DNA of 64,000 nucleotides from Croceibacterium_A sp035555595 (lineage in GTDB: Bacteria > Pseudomonadota > Alphaproteobacteria > Sphingomonadales > Sphingomonadaceae). A program made the position numbers and the translations under genes. This document shows positions 24,146-32,641 of this stretch, piece by piece. The notes below the pieces were generated by a model. It worked only from the letters and a program-made list of their open reading frames with translations. It did not search any database and was not told where the DNA came from. The number at the start of each line of letters is the position of its first letter. Position 1 is the first letter of the stretch. The stretch spans positions 1-64,000 of the forward strand of contig DATMGK010000031.1 of the NCBI GenBank assembly GCA_035555595.1. Direction: 5' to 3'.

Positions 24146-25402
24146 TTACTGGTTCATCGTCGCGAAGAAATCTTCGTTCGTCTTGGAATCCTTCATCTTG
24201 TCGAGGAGGAATTCCATCGCGTCGATCGTGCCCATCTGCATCAGGATACGGCGCAGGACCCACATCTTGCTGAGCTGGTCCTTGCCCACCAGCAGCTCTT
24301 CTTTGCGGGTGCCGCTCTTGCCCACGTCCAGCGCCGGGAAGATGCGCTTGTCCGCCACCTTGCGGTCCAGCACGATTTCGCTGTTACCGGTGCCCTTGAA
24401 CTCTTCGAAGATCACTTCGTCCATGCGGCTACCGGTATCGATCAGGGCCGTGGCGATGATCGACAGGCTGCCGCCTTCCTCGATGTTACGCGCTGCGCCG
24501 AAGAAGCGCTTGGGCCGCTGCAGGGCGTTGGCGTCCACACCACCCGTCAGCACCTTACCGCTGCTCGGCACCACGGTGTTGTAGGCGCGGCCAAGGCGGG
24601 TGATGGAATCCAGCAGGATCACCACATCCTTCTTGTGCTCGACCAGACGCTTGGCCTTTTCAATAACCATTTCAGCTACTTGGACGTGGCGCGATGCCGG
24701 TTCGTCGAAGGTGGAGGAAATCACCTCACCCTTCACGCTGCGCTGCATGTCGGTGACTTCTTCCGGCCGTTCGTCGACCAGCAGCACCAGCAGGAACACT
24801 TCCGGGTGGTTATCGGTGATCGCCTTGGCAATGTTCTGCAACAGCACGGTCTTACCCGTGCGCGGCGGCGCGACGATCAGCGCGCGCTGCCCCTTGCCCT
24901 GCGGTGCGATCAGATCGATCACCCGGGCAGACTTGTCCTTCACCGTGGGATCTACGGTGTCGAGATTCAGCCGTTCATCCGGATAGAGCGGCGTCAGGTT
25001 GTCGAAGTTGGTACGATGACGGACCGCATCCGGATCGTCGTAATTTACCGTCAGGAGCTTCGTCAGCGCGAAATAGCGTTCCCCGTCCTTCGGGGCCCGG
25101 ATTTCGCCTTCAACCGTGTCACCGGTCCTCAGGCCCCATTTGCGGACCTGATTGGGGGAGACATAGATGTCGTCCGGCCCGGCGAGATAGTTGGCTTCCG
25201 GGCTGCGGAGGAAGCCGAAGCCGTCCTGCAACACCTCGATCGTGCCTTGGCCGACGATTTCCTCGCCGTCTTCCGCCACTTCCTTCAGGATGGCGAACAT
25301 CAGGTCCTGCCGGCGCATGGTCGATGCGCCTTCAATCTCGTATTCCTCGGCCATCTCGACCAGTTCGGCCGGCGCCCGCTTTTTCAGTTCTTTCAAATGC
25401 AT
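24146..25402 (-). CDS. rho: Transcription termination factor Rho
   Basis: 418-residue hexameric RNA-dependent ATPase. N-terminal Rho_N helical part (1-45), cold-shock-like RNA-binding domain (about 50-115, GFGFLRS), and RecA-like motor with P-loop PPRTGKT (179-185), Walker B VVILLDSITR and the R/Q-loop region. Normal alphaproteobacterial length. A 163-bp leader with a candidate promoter precedes it. Confidence 0.98.
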   Translation of the reverse strand: MHLKELKKRAPAELVEMAEEYEIEGASTMRRQDLMFAILKEVAEDGEEIVGQGTIEVLQDGFGFLRSPEANYLAGPDDIYVSPNQVRKWGLRTGDTVEGEIRAPKDGERYFALTKLLTVNYDDPDAVRHRTNFDNLTPLYPDERLNLDTVDPTVKDKSARVIDLIAPQGKGQRALIVAPPRTGKTVLLQNIAKAITDNHPEVFLLVLLVDERPEEVTDMQRSVKGEVISSTFDEPASRHVQVAEMVIEKAKRLVEHKKDVVILLDSITRLGRAYNTVVPSSGKVLTGGVDANALQRPKRFFGAARNIEEGGSLSIIATALIDTGSRMDEVIFEEFKGTGNSEIVLDRKVADKRIFPALDVGKSGTRKEELLVGKDQLSKMWVLRRILMQMGTIDAMEFLLDKMKDSKTNEDFFATMNQ

Positions 25403-25498
25403 TCTGGTATTCCATCGATATGTGGGAGCCGGCAGGCCGAATGGGCTTGGGGAAAGCTGACCTGGCCGCTCGGGACGGCGGCCTCAGCCGGTGCGCAA

Positions 25499-25527
25499 TA
25501 AATATGGATTCACCGCGCAAGCGTCAA
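25499..25527 (-). promoter_or_regulatory. Candidate promoter of rho
   Basis: On the minus strand TTGACG (25527-25522), a 17-bp spacer, and TATTTA (25504-25499). The -35 is good and the -10 weak. It lies about 100 bp before the rho start; a GC-rich hairpin (25464-25483) follows in the leader. Confidence 0.4.
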
Positions 25528-25565
25528 TTGCATGAATCGAACCAGCCCCTCTGGCCGGCGCGGAT

Positions 25566-26018
25566 TCAGAACGGTTTGATCACCACCAGAATGACGATCA
25601 GGGCCGCCGCAACGCCTGGAACCTCGTTCAGCATTCGCAGCGTCTTGCCCGACAGGGTCCGTTCCCCGCGCGCCAGCTTCTTTGCGTAAGAGGCCAGGAA
25701 ACCGTGATAGCCGCTAAGCAGCAGCACCAGCATCAGCTTGGCATGAAACCAGCCCTGGCTGAAAGCACCCACGCTCATCGCCAATGCCAGCCCCAGCACC
25801 CAGACGACGATGACGGACGGCAGCAGAATGATCTTCAGCAGCTTGCGCTCGCGATCGATCCACATGGCGTTTTCCGGCGAGCCCGGCTCCGCCTCCTGAT
25901 GATAGACGAACAGGCGGGGCAGCATGAACAGCCCCGCCATCCAGAAGATCACGAAGATGATGTGGCCGGCCTTCAGCCAGTAATACGTCACCGCGAGAAC
26001 ATCCTGCATGGGCCCCAT
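25566..26018 (-). CDS. hemJ: Protoporphyrinogen IX oxidase HemJ (CopD-like membrane protein)
   Basis: About 150 residues with four membrane segments. HemJ oxidises protoporphyrinogen IX to protoporphyrin IX in heme synthesis and is the usual oxidase where HemG and HemY are absent. The conserved histidine (KAGHIIFVIFWMAG) and the lysine of FHAKLMLVLLLSGYHG are present. ATG at 26018 or 26009 are both possible. Directly downstream of hemE, which acts two steps earlier in the pathway. Confidence 0.93.
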   Translation of the reverse strand: MGPMQDVLAVTYYWLKAGHIIFVIFWMAGLFMLPRLFVYHQEAEPGSPENAMWIDRERKLLKIILLPSVIVVWVLGLALAMSVGAFSQGWFHAKLMLVLLLSGYHGFLASYAKKLARGERTLSGKTLRMLNEVPGVAAALIVILVVIKPF

Positions 26019-26040
26019 TTAGCCTGATCGAGCCGGGCCG

Positions 26041-27072
26041 TCATCCCTGCCATTCCCGCACCACGCCCAGCAATCGCTCGACGTGTTCGATCGGCGTTTC
26101 CTTGTCGATACCGTGGCCCAGATTGAATACGTGGGGCCGATCAGCAAAAGCATCGAGGATCGCTTTCGCCCCGGTTTCCAGCGCCTCGCCACCGGCCAGC
26201 AGCAGCACGGGATCGAAATTGCCCTGCACCGGCATTCCCGCAGGCAATTCGCGCGCGGCCCAGTGCGGATCGACCGTTTCATCCACGCCCACCGCATCCA
26301 CGCCGGTTTCCCGCGCATAGGCAGGCAACTTGCCCCCTGCACCCTTGGGAAAACCGATCACGGGAACGCCGGGGCATCGTTCGTGCAGGCGGCTGGCGAT
26401 CCGTTCATTCGGGGCGATCACCCAACGTTCGAACTGCGCGGGCGACAGACTGCCCGCCCAACTGTCGAACAATTGCACCGCTTCCACCCCGGCGGCGATC
26501 TGGTTGGCCAGATAATCGACCGTCAGATCAATCACGCGGTCGATCAGTTCAGCCATCAGGCCCGGATCGCGATAGGCCATGATCCGCGCCTCCGCATGGT
26601 CACGCGATCCCTGCCCGGCGATCATGTAAGTGGCGACCGTCCACGGTGAGCCGGCAAAGCCCAGAAAGGTGACATCGCCGGGCAATTGCGTCGCCACGCG
26701 CCGCACCGTTTCATAGATCGGTTCCAGCTTGCCGTGATCCACGTCCCGCAGGCTGTCGATCACTTCGCGACTGTTGGCCTTCGGGCTCAGCCGCGGGCCT
26801 TCGCCGGGGCCGAACGTCAGATCCTGACCCAAGGCCCACGGCACCATCAGGATATCGGAAAACAGGATGGCCCCATCGAAGCCGAAGCGTCGGATCGGCT
26901 GCAAGGTTACTTCGGCCGCCGCTTCCGGATCTGTCGCCAAAGCCAGGAATCCGCCCGTCTCTGCTCTCAGAGCGCGATATTCGGGCAGGTATCGCCCGGC
27001 CTGGCGCATGAGCCAGACCGGCCGCCGGGAACCTGTTTTCCCTCTCAGCGTATCGAGAAGAAGACCGGGCAT
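26041..27072 (-). CDS. hemE: Uroporphyrinogen decarboxylase
   Basis: About 343 residues. Decarboxylates the four acetate side chains of uroporphyrinogen III to give coproporphyrinogen III. Signature RPVWLMRQAGRYLPEYR near the N-terminus and GFAGSPWTVATYM in the middle are clear. The ATG at 27072 is favoured; a TTG at 27084 would add four residues. Its 5' side borders the probable replication origin, as in Caulobacter. Confidence 0.97.
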   Translation of the reverse strand: MPGLLLDTLRGKTGSRRPVWLMRQAGRYLPEYRALRAETGGFLALATDPEAAAEVTLQPIRRFGFDGAILFSDILMVPWALGQDLTFGPGEGPRLSPKANSREVIDSLRDVDHGKLEPIYETVRRVATQLPGDVTFLGFAGSPWTVATYMIAGQGSRDHAEARIMAYRDPGLMAELIDRVIDLTVDYLANQIAAGVEAVQLFDSWAGSLSPAQFERWVIAPNERIASRLHERCPGVPVIGFPKGAGGKLPAYARETGVDAVGVDETVDPHWAARELPAGMPVQGNFDPVLLLAGGEALETGAKAILDAFADRPHVFNLGHGIDKETPIEHVERLLGVVREWQG

Positions 27073-27383
27073 CGAAGAGTCCAATCCAATAAAAAAGTAT
27101 ATTTAGATAAGGATTCAGGACTCAGTTGGCCCTGTGGAAACTGGGGAAAGCGGCGCCTTGCCCGATTTCTCCCGCGCTGGCCAGCATCCGGCGCAATCGC
27201 GAATCTGCAGGGCTCCGCGTCAAGCAAAGCTTCTCCCCGCTATCCCCAGCCTGTCGATAAGGCGCCGCGCCTGTTTATCGATGTGCGGTCGAATCGGCTG
27301 GTAGCGTGGGTGAAACCTTGTGCCGGATTTGTCCTGTGCTGCGTCCCTTGGTTTATGCCCGATCTTGTCTACAACCCCAGTCC
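27073..27383. other. Probable chromosomal replication origin (oriC)
   Basis: Non-coding gap between divergent hemE and ppsR, the location of the Caulobacter origin. Seen: an A/T-rich stretch at 27088-27110; DnaA-box-like 9-mers at 27252-27260 (TGTCGATAA, one mismatch to TGTGGATAA), 27133-27141 and 27142-27150 (adjacent, TGTGGAAAC and TGGGGAAAG), 27240-27248, 27102-27110 and 27365-27373 (two mismatches each except TGGGGAAAG, three); a near-palindrome at 27255-27280; and five GANTC sites. No CtrA box (TTAA-N7-TTAA) was seen. The exact boundaries are not defined. Confidence 0.82.
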
Positions 27384-28223
27384 ATGACCCAGCTTCACCT
27401 TCACCTCCTGTCGGATTCCACTGGCGAAACGCTGGAGATGATTGCCAAGGCCGCCCTGGCCCAGTTCGACGATGCGGAGGTGATCCGCCATTTCTGGCCC
27501 ATGGTCCGCTCGCTGCAACACCTGGATCGTATCGTGGAAGATCTCGCCGCCAACCCCGGTCTGGTCCTCTATACTCTGGTGAATGACGATACGCGGCGGC
27601 GGCTGGAAGAACGCTGTATGGCGCTGGGCCTGCCGCATGTCGCGCCGCTTGATGGCGTGACGGTGGCGCTGGAAAATGCGCTGGGCGAACAGGCAAAGGG
27701 TCGGCCCGGCCGTCAGCATATGTTGGACGATGCCTATTTCGCGCGGGTGGAAGCGATTCAATACACCATCGCCCATGACGACGGGATCATGCCGGAAGAC
27801 TGGGAAGAGGCGGATATCGTACTGGCGGGCGTTTCGCGCAGCTCGAAGACGCCGACCAGCATTTATCTGGCCAATCGCGGTTACAAGGTGGCCAATATTC
27901 CGCTGGTGATGGAAAGTCCGCCACCGCCGATCCTGTTCAGCCTTCAGCGCCCGATGGTCGTGGGGCTGACCACGGCACCCCGGCGGCTGGTGGAAATCCG
28001 CCGCAATCGCCTGCTTTCGCTGAATGAGAAGACCGAAACCGCCTATGTCGATGAAGATCGGGTAGAAACCGAAGTCGCCTTCGCCCGCCGCATCTTCTCC
28101 GACAACGGCTGGCCGGTTATCGACGTAACGCGCCGTTCGATCGAAGAAACCGCGGCGGCAATCATGAAACTCTATACCGGTCGGCAACCGCGAACCGGGG
28201 CGGAAGGGCCGAAACCAATATGA
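27384..28223 (+). CDS. ppsR: Pyruvate, phosphate dikinase/PEP synthase regulatory protein (DUF299)
   Basis: 279 residues. Family members act as an ADP-dependent kinase and Pi-dependent phosphorylase on the catalytic threonine region of PPDK or PEP synthase, switching them off and on. The P-loop-like GVSRSSKT (149-156) and ANRGYKVANIPLV are diagnostic. ATG at 27384; the frame upstream is open but lacks this family's sequence. First gene of a coupled set with maf, aroE and coaE, to the right of oriC (RP001 position in the Rickettsia/Caulobacter nomenclature). Confidence 0.95.
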   Translation: MTQLHLHLLSDSTGETLEMIAKAALAQFDDAEVIRHFWPMVRSLQHLDRIVEDLAANPGLVLYTLVNDDTRRRLEERCMALGLPHVAPLDGVTVALENALGEQAKGRPGRQHMLDDAYFARVEAIQYTIAHDDGIMPEDWEEADIVLAGVSRSSKTPTSIYLANRGYKVANIPLVMESPPPPILFSLQRPMVVGLTTAPRRLVEIRRNRLLSLNEKTETAYVDEDRVETEVAFARRIFSDNGWPVIDVTRRSIEETAAAIMKLYTGRQPRTGAEGPKPI

Positions 28224-28798
28224 TCATCCTCGCATCCAAAAGCGCGTCCCGCCGCACCATGCTCGGCGCGGCTGGCGTGGATTTCGAAGCGCGTCCCGCC
28301 GCGATCGACGAACGCGCGCTGGAAGCCACGATGGAAGGCGCCGGGCCGGGCGAAATCGCGCAGGCACTGGCAGAAGCGAAGGCGCTTTCCGTCGATGGAC
28401 AGGGCCTGCCGGTGCTGGGCAGCGATTCAGTCGTATCCGTGGCCGGGCGGCGTTTCAGCAAGCCAGCCAGCCGCGCGCAGGCGGTGGAACACCTCCGGTT
28501 CTTTTCCGGCCGCATGATGGAACTTCATTCCGCCGCGGCCATCGCCATCGGCGGCAAACTGCGGTGGAGCGACGTCGCCTCCGCCCGCCTTCAGGTTCGC
28601 TCTCTGTCAGATGATTTCATCGACGCCTATCTCGCCGCTGAATGGCCGGAAGTCAGCCAGTGCGTCGGCGTTTTTCGGATGGAGGCGCTCGGCCCGCAGC
28701 TGTTCGAAAGCATTGAGGGCGATATGTTCACCGTGCTCGGCATGCCGCTGCTCTCCGTACTGGGCGCGCTGCGGGAATTGGAGGAGCTTCCCGCGTGA
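28220..28798 (+). CDS. Maf family nucleotide pyrophosphatase
   Basis: 192 residues with the Maf signature at the N-terminus (ILASKSASRRTMLGAAGV) and the catalytic LGSDSVVSV-like block. Maf enzymes hydrolyse dTTP, UTP or modified nucleotides; which one is not decided by sequence here. It overlaps ppsR and aroE by 4 bp on each side. Confidence 0.93.
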   Translation: MIILASKSASRRTMLGAAGVDFEARPAAIDERALEATMEGAGPGEIAQALAEAKALSVDGQGLPVLGSDSVVSVAGRRFSKPASRAQAVEHLRFFSGRMMELHSAAAIAIGGKLRWSDVASARLQVRSLSDDFIDAYLAAEWPEVSQCVGVFRMEALGPQLFESIEGDMFTVLGMPLLSVLGALRELEELPA

Positions 28799-29655
28799 GC
28801 CGCGCCTATGCCGAGGTGATCGGCGATCCCATCGCACAATCGAAATCCCCGGCGATCCACAACCACTGGCTCGCAAAGCTGGGGCTCGATGCAGACTATC
28901 GCGCCTGCCACGTCACCGCCGATGGCCTGCCCGCTTATCTGGCGGAACGGCGCGGCGATGCGGACTGGCGCGGGTGCAATGTCACGATGCCGCACAAGCA
29001 GGCCATCATGCCGCTGCTCGACCGGCTCGATCCGCTTGCCGCGCGCGTGGGTGCGGTAAACACCGTGGTGCGCGATTCCGATGGCATTCTGCATGGTTTC
29101 AATACCGATGTGCCCGGTTTCCTGGAACCTCTGCAACCGCTGCTTGCGCGGCAGCACTTGTTCCGCATGGCGCGGATTCTCGGCACCGGCGGCGCTGCGC
29201 GGGCGATCGTCACGGCGCTAGCGGGTGAGGGTTTTGTGCTGGTTCTCGCCGGCCGCGACCCGGCCAAGGCGCGCGCTCTGCTCGATGAGCTGGACCCTTC
29301 CGGCGACCATCACGATGTCGATATCGCGCACTTTTCAGACCCGACGGATTTCGCTTTCGATGATCGCGCTGGTTGCCTTGACCTGATCGTCAACGCCAGC
29401 CCGCTCGGCATGGCAGGCCAGCCGCCGCTGGCGTTCGATTTCAGCCACGCCCCGCCCGGCAGCGTGGTCTACGACATCGTCACTCATCCGCTCGACACCC
29501 CCCTCCTCATCGCCGCCCGCGCTGCCGGACTGCGGACGGTGGATGGCCTCTCGATGCTGATCGGGCAGGCGGCGGTCGCTTTTGAACACTTCTTCGGCCA
29601 ACCCCCACCCAGAGACGATGGTGACGCCGCGCTGCGCGCGCTGCTGACGGGATGA
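28795..29655 (+). CDS. aroE: Shikimate dehydrogenase
   Basis: 286 residues. NADPH-dependent reduction of 3-dehydroshikimate in the shikimate pathway. Seen: IAQSKSPAIHN (shikimate binding), catalytic lysine in NVTMPHKQAIMP, NTDVPGF, and the nucleotide loop GTGGAARAI. GTG start at 28795, overlapping the maf stop. Coupled to coaE downstream by 4 bp. Confidence 0.96.
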   Translation: MSRAYAEVIGDPIAQSKSPAIHNHWLAKLGLDADYRACHVTADGLPAYLAERRGDADWRGCNVTMPHKQAIMPLLDRLDPLAARVGAVNTVVRDSDGILHGFNTDVPGFLEPLQPLLARQHLFRMARILGTGGAARAIVTALAGEGFVLVLAGRDPAKARALLDELDPSGDHHDVDIAHFSDPTDFAFDDRAGCLDLIVNASPLGMAGQPPLAFDFSHAPPGSVVYDIVTHPLDTPLLIAARAAGLRTVDGLSMLIGQAAVAFEHFFGQPPPRDDGDAALRALLTG

Positions 29656-30242
29656 GCAGGCCCTTCATCCTCGGCCTCACAGGTTCGGTGGGCATGGGCA
29701 AATCGACCGTGGCGGCGATGTTCGCGGATCTGGGCGTGCCGGTGTTCGATGCCGATGCCGTGGTCCATCAGTTGCAAGGGATCGGGGGCGCCCTTCTCCC
29801 CGCGATAGAACAGGCCTTTCCCGGTTCCGCCGGGCCCGCCGGGGTCGACAGGAAAGCGCTGGGCGCAGCGGTATTCGGTAATTCGGACAAGCTCGCCCGG
29901 CTGGAAGCGATTGTCCATCCGGCGGTCAGGGCTGCGCGGCGTGAATTCCTGCTGGAACACGCCGGGGCGCGACTGGTGGTGTTCGACATTCCGCTGCTGT
30001 TCGAAACCGGCGGTGTGGAAGAAGTGGACGCGGTGCTGGTGGTGTCGGCCCCGCCCGCCGTGCAGCGGGAACGTGTTCTCGCCCGTCCGGGAATGACTGC
30101 GGAACGCTTTGCGGAAATCCTCGCCCGGCAGATACCGGACGCCGAAAAGCGCGCCCGCGCCGATCATGTGATCGATACCGGCAGCAGCCTGGCCGAAACG
30201 CGTGAGGAAGTCGCCCGGCTGGTAAAGAATTTGACGGCCTGA
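29652..30242 (+). CDS. coaE: Dephospho-CoA kinase
   Basis: 196 residues. Last step of CoA synthesis: phosphorylates the 3'-OH of dephospho-CoA. P-loop GSVGMGKST near residue 11, the DADAVVHQL block, and LLFETGG typical of CoaE. ATG overlaps the aroE stop. Followed by dnaQ after a 37-bp gap. Confidence 0.96.
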   Translation: MSRPFILGLTGSVGMGKSTVAAMFADLGVPVFDADAVVHQLQGIGGALLPAIEQAFPGSAGPAGVDRKALGAAVFGNSDKLARLEAIVHPAVRAARREFLLEHAGARLVVFDIPLLFETGGVEEVDAVLVVSAPPAVQRERVLARPGMTAERFAEILARQIPDAEKRARADHVIDTGSSLAETREEVARLVKNLTA

Positions 30243-30279
30243 GCTTGCTTGCAGCCGCCACCGGGGCGATACTCATGCA

Positions 30280-30963
30280 ATGCGGGAAATCGTGTTCGAC
30301 ACCGAAACCACCGGCTTCGATCCGCGAAGCGGGGACCGGATGGTCGAAATCGGCTGCATAGAGATGGTCAACCGCGTGCCCACGGGCCGCACCTACCACG
30401 CCTATTTCAACCCTGACCGGGCGATGCCGCTGGCGGCGGAGCAGGTCCACGGGCTGGGCGATGCCTTCCTGGCCGACAAGAAACGTTTCCACGAACACGC
30501 GGAAGAACTGGTCGCTTTTCTGGGCGATGCGCCGCTGGTCGCCCACAACGCGCAGTTCGATTTCGGTTTCCTCAATCATGAGCTGGGCCTGTGCGGATTT
30601 GCGGAGGTCGTGCTCGATCGCATGATCGACACCCTCGCCATCGCGCGTCGTCGGCATCCGGGTGCCAAGCATACGCTGGATGCGCTGTGCGGCCGTTACG
30701 GCATCGATCGCAGCCATCGTGTGCTGCACGGCGCGCTGCTGGACGCGGAGCTGCTGGCGCAGGTCTATGTGGAGCTTACCGGCGGCCGCCAGATCGGGCT
30801 GGAACTGGCCGCCAGCGAAAGCCACGCCGTGCTGGAAGTGACGACATTTCGCCCCCGGCAAGGGCAATTTCGCGAACCCCGCCCTCATTCGGCGAGCGCG
30901 GACGAACTTGCCCGGCACAAAGCCTTTCTGGAATCGTTGGAGTCACCAGTCTGGGCCAGTTGA
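30280..30963 (+). CDS. dnaQ: DNA polymerase III epsilon subunit (3'-5' proofreading exonuclease)
   Basis: 227 residues with DEDDh exonuclease motifs: FDTETTGFD (Exo I), HNAQFDFGFLNHE (Exo II) and HGALLDAELLAQVY (Exo III with the catalytic His). The short C-terminal extension ends with the region that binds the alpha subunit. Acts in the replisome. Located with coaE near oriC, the same order as in Caulobacter. Confidence 0.95.
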   Translation: MREIVFDTETTGFDPRSGDRMVEIGCIEMVNRVPTGRTYHAYFNPDRAMPLAAEQVHGLGDAFLADKKRFHEHAEELVAFLGDAPLVAHNAQFDFGFLNHELGLCGFAEVVLDRMIDTLAIARRRHPGAKHTLDALCGRYGIDRSHRVLHGALLDAELLAQVYVELTGGRQIGLELAASESHAVLEVTTFRPRQGQFREPRPHSASADELARHKAFLESLESPVWAS

Positions 30964-31020
30964 AATAGCCCCGGCTAATCGGCGTCCAGCCGAAGGACAT
31001 AAGAAGGAGAACCCCCGTCC

Positions 31021-31587
31021 ATGGAAATCCGCGTCTCCGGCCATCAGATCGACACGGGTGCTGCCTTGCAGGAGCACACGACCGAACGTCTTCAGGCAAT
31101 CTGCGACAAGTATTTCAGTCGCGCCCTGTCCTCCACCGTCACTTTCGGAAAAGCGCGGGCCAGCGGGTTTGCATCCGACATCGTGATGCATGTGAATCAG
31201 GGACTGATCCTCAAGAGCCGGGCCGAGGCTTATGATGTGCGTCAAGCCTTCGATCAGGCGGCCGAAAAGATCGAGAAACAGCTTCGCCGTTACAAACGGC
31301 GGTTGAAAGACCGGCATGAACAGGCCGAACACGCCGTGCGAGAGGAAGAGGCGGCCTACACCGTATTCGCGGCTGCCGAACAGCCGGACGAAGAAGTAAC
31401 GGCGGATGCGCCCCCGATCATTGCGGAAACGCGCACCGACATTCCCGTCGCCAGCGTTTACGATGCGGTGATGCTGCTGGATTTGCGTAACACCAATGCC
31501 CTGTTCTTCAAAAATGCTGGAACCGGAAGGCATAATATGGTTTATCGGCGAGATGATGGCTCGATCGGATGGGTTGAGCCTGCCTGA
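31021..31587 (+). CDS. hpf: Long-form ribosome hibernation promoting factor
   Basis: 188 residues: an N-terminal S30AE domain (about 1-105, EIRVSGHQIDTG) and a C-terminal dimerisation domain (about 130-188; DAVMLLDLRNTNALFF, DGSIGWVEP). The long form brings 70S ribosomes together as 100S dimers in stationary phase. A good ribosome-binding site (AAGGAG) precedes the ATG. Followed by ptsN, a common alphaproteobacterial pairing. Confidence 0.94.
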   Translation: MEIRVSGHQIDTGAALQEHTTERLQAICDKYFSRALSSTVTFGKARASGFASDIVMHVNQGLILKSRAEAYDVRQAFDQAAEKIEKQLRRYKRRLKDRHEQAEHAVREEEAAYTVFAAAEQPDEEVTADAPPIIAETRTDIPVASVYDAVMLLDLRNTNALFFKNAGTGRHNMVYRRDDGSIGWVEPA

Positions 31588-31642
31588 GACCGGTTTGGAA
31601 GGCTGGTCGGGGATGCCAATCATCATCGGATGAACTGAAGGT

Positions 31643-31662
31643 GTCAGTGCTTCGGCACTGGC
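31643..31662 (+). other. UUCG-capped hairpin between hpf and ptsN
   Basis: CAGTGC-TTCG-GCACTG with two further pairs below (GT/GC), a very stable tetraloop hairpin in the 122-bp gap before ptsN. No T-tract follows, so it is more likely an mRNA stability or processing element than a terminator. Confidence 0.4.
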
Positions 31663-31709
31663 TACCGGAGTGCGGCCCCGACACGGCCAGAGTGAGTAAG
31701 ATCAGGAAT

Positions 31710-32171
31710 ATGAGCCCCCTCTTCTCGATGAAGCCGGAATCGGTTTCCATAATCGAAGCGGCCGATAAGCGGGCCGTGCTCGAGGCGTTGAGTGCTGCCC
31801 TCGCCCGGGGGTGGAATCTCGACGCGGCTGAAGTTCTGGAGCAGCTTGAGGAGAGGGAGCGTCTGGGCAGCACGGGCTTTGGCCGCGGCGTGGCGATTCC
31901 GCATGCGCGCTTGCCGGGCTTGCAACGCCCCGTTGCCGCCTTGCTCAAGCTGGAACAACCGATCGATTTCGCGGCGGCCGATGGTCTGCCGGTCAATCTG
32001 GTGGTGGGCCTGCTCTCTCCGGAAAACTGCGGCGCGACGCACCTTCACGCTCTGGCGGCCATTTCCCGCCTGATGCGCGATGAACGGGTGCATGAAGCCC
32101 TGAGCGAAGCCCCCGACGAAGAAGCGCTTTTCAGCCTGCTGAACAATGCCGCGGACCGCGACGCTGCCTGA
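31710..32171 (+). CDS. ptsN: PTS IIA-like nitrogen regulatory protein PtsN
   Basis: About 153 residues of the EIIA-Ntr family, a phosphoacceptor of the nitrogen PTS that adjusts potassium uptake, stress and carbon-nitrogen balance. The phosphorylated histidine is in GVAIPHARL (His65). ATG at 31710 with AGGA just upstream; a GTG at 31641 would put the N-terminus across the hairpin, so it is rejected. No rpoN lies nearby. Confidence 0.92.
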   Translation: MSPLFSMKPESVSIIEAADKRAVLEALSAALARGWNLDAAEVLEQLEERERLGSTGFGRGVAIPHARLPGLQRPVAALLKLEQPIDFAAADGLPVNLVVGLLSPENCGATHLHALAAISRLMRDERVHEALSEAPDEEALFSLLNNAADRDAA

Positions 32172-32637
32172 TACGAACGTGAACGCAGGGCCAAGCGGAG
32201 CCGAAGGGCATTTCCGCGCGCTCGAAACGCTTTACGCATCGGCGCCGATAAACCGTTCGTTTCAGTCCCGGCTTGAAGTTCTGGACGAGGGGCGCGCGCG
32301 CATTCGCTTCATGGTGGATGATCGGGTGCATCACGCCGCCGGCGCGGCACATGGCACGATCTATTTCAAGATGCTCGACGATGCGGCGTTCTATGCAGCC
32401 AATTCGATGGTCAGCGATCGCTTCCTGCTGACCACCGCCTTCAACCTGCACTTCACCAAACCGGTGCGGGCGGGTGAGGTCGTGGCGGAAGGCCAGTGGA
32501 TCAGCGGCCGTCGGCGCGTGTTCATTGCCGAGGCGCATCTGGTGGACAGCGAAGGCGACGAGATCGGGCGCGGCACCGGCACCTTCATGCGCTCTCACAT
32601 CCCGCTTTCCAGCCTGCCCGGTTATCGAATCGGCTAG
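32146..32637 (+). CDS. PaaI-type hotdog-fold thioesterase
   Basis: 163 residues with a hotdog thioesterase domain (about 40-150): HHAAGAAHGTIYFKMLDDAA and TTAFNLHFTKPVRAGE, as in PaaI/ComA-like acyl-CoA thioesterases. Substrate unknown. The ATG at 32146 overlaps ptsN by 26 bp; a GTG at 32179, 8 bp after the ptsN stop, is an equally possible start and would shorten it by 11 residues. Confidence 0.85.
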   Translation: MPRTATLPDTNVNAGPSGAEGHFRALETLYASAPINRSFQSRLEVLDEGRARIRFMVDDRVHHAAGAAHGTIYFKMLDDAAFYAANSMVSDRFLLTTAFNLHFTKPVRAGEVVAEGQWISGRRRVFIAEAHLVDSEGDEIGRGTGTFMRSHIPLSSLPGYRIG

Positions 32638-32641
32638 ACCG

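Noticed and set aside
23957..25501. Plus-strand open frame of 514 codons opposite rho
   Set aside because: Rho is certain on the minus strand. The other frame is an antisense artefact of codon bias.
27073..27383. CtrA-binding sites in the origin gap, as in Caulobacter
   Set aside because: No TTAA-N7-TTAA or close variant was seen; control of this origin by CtrA is not supported.
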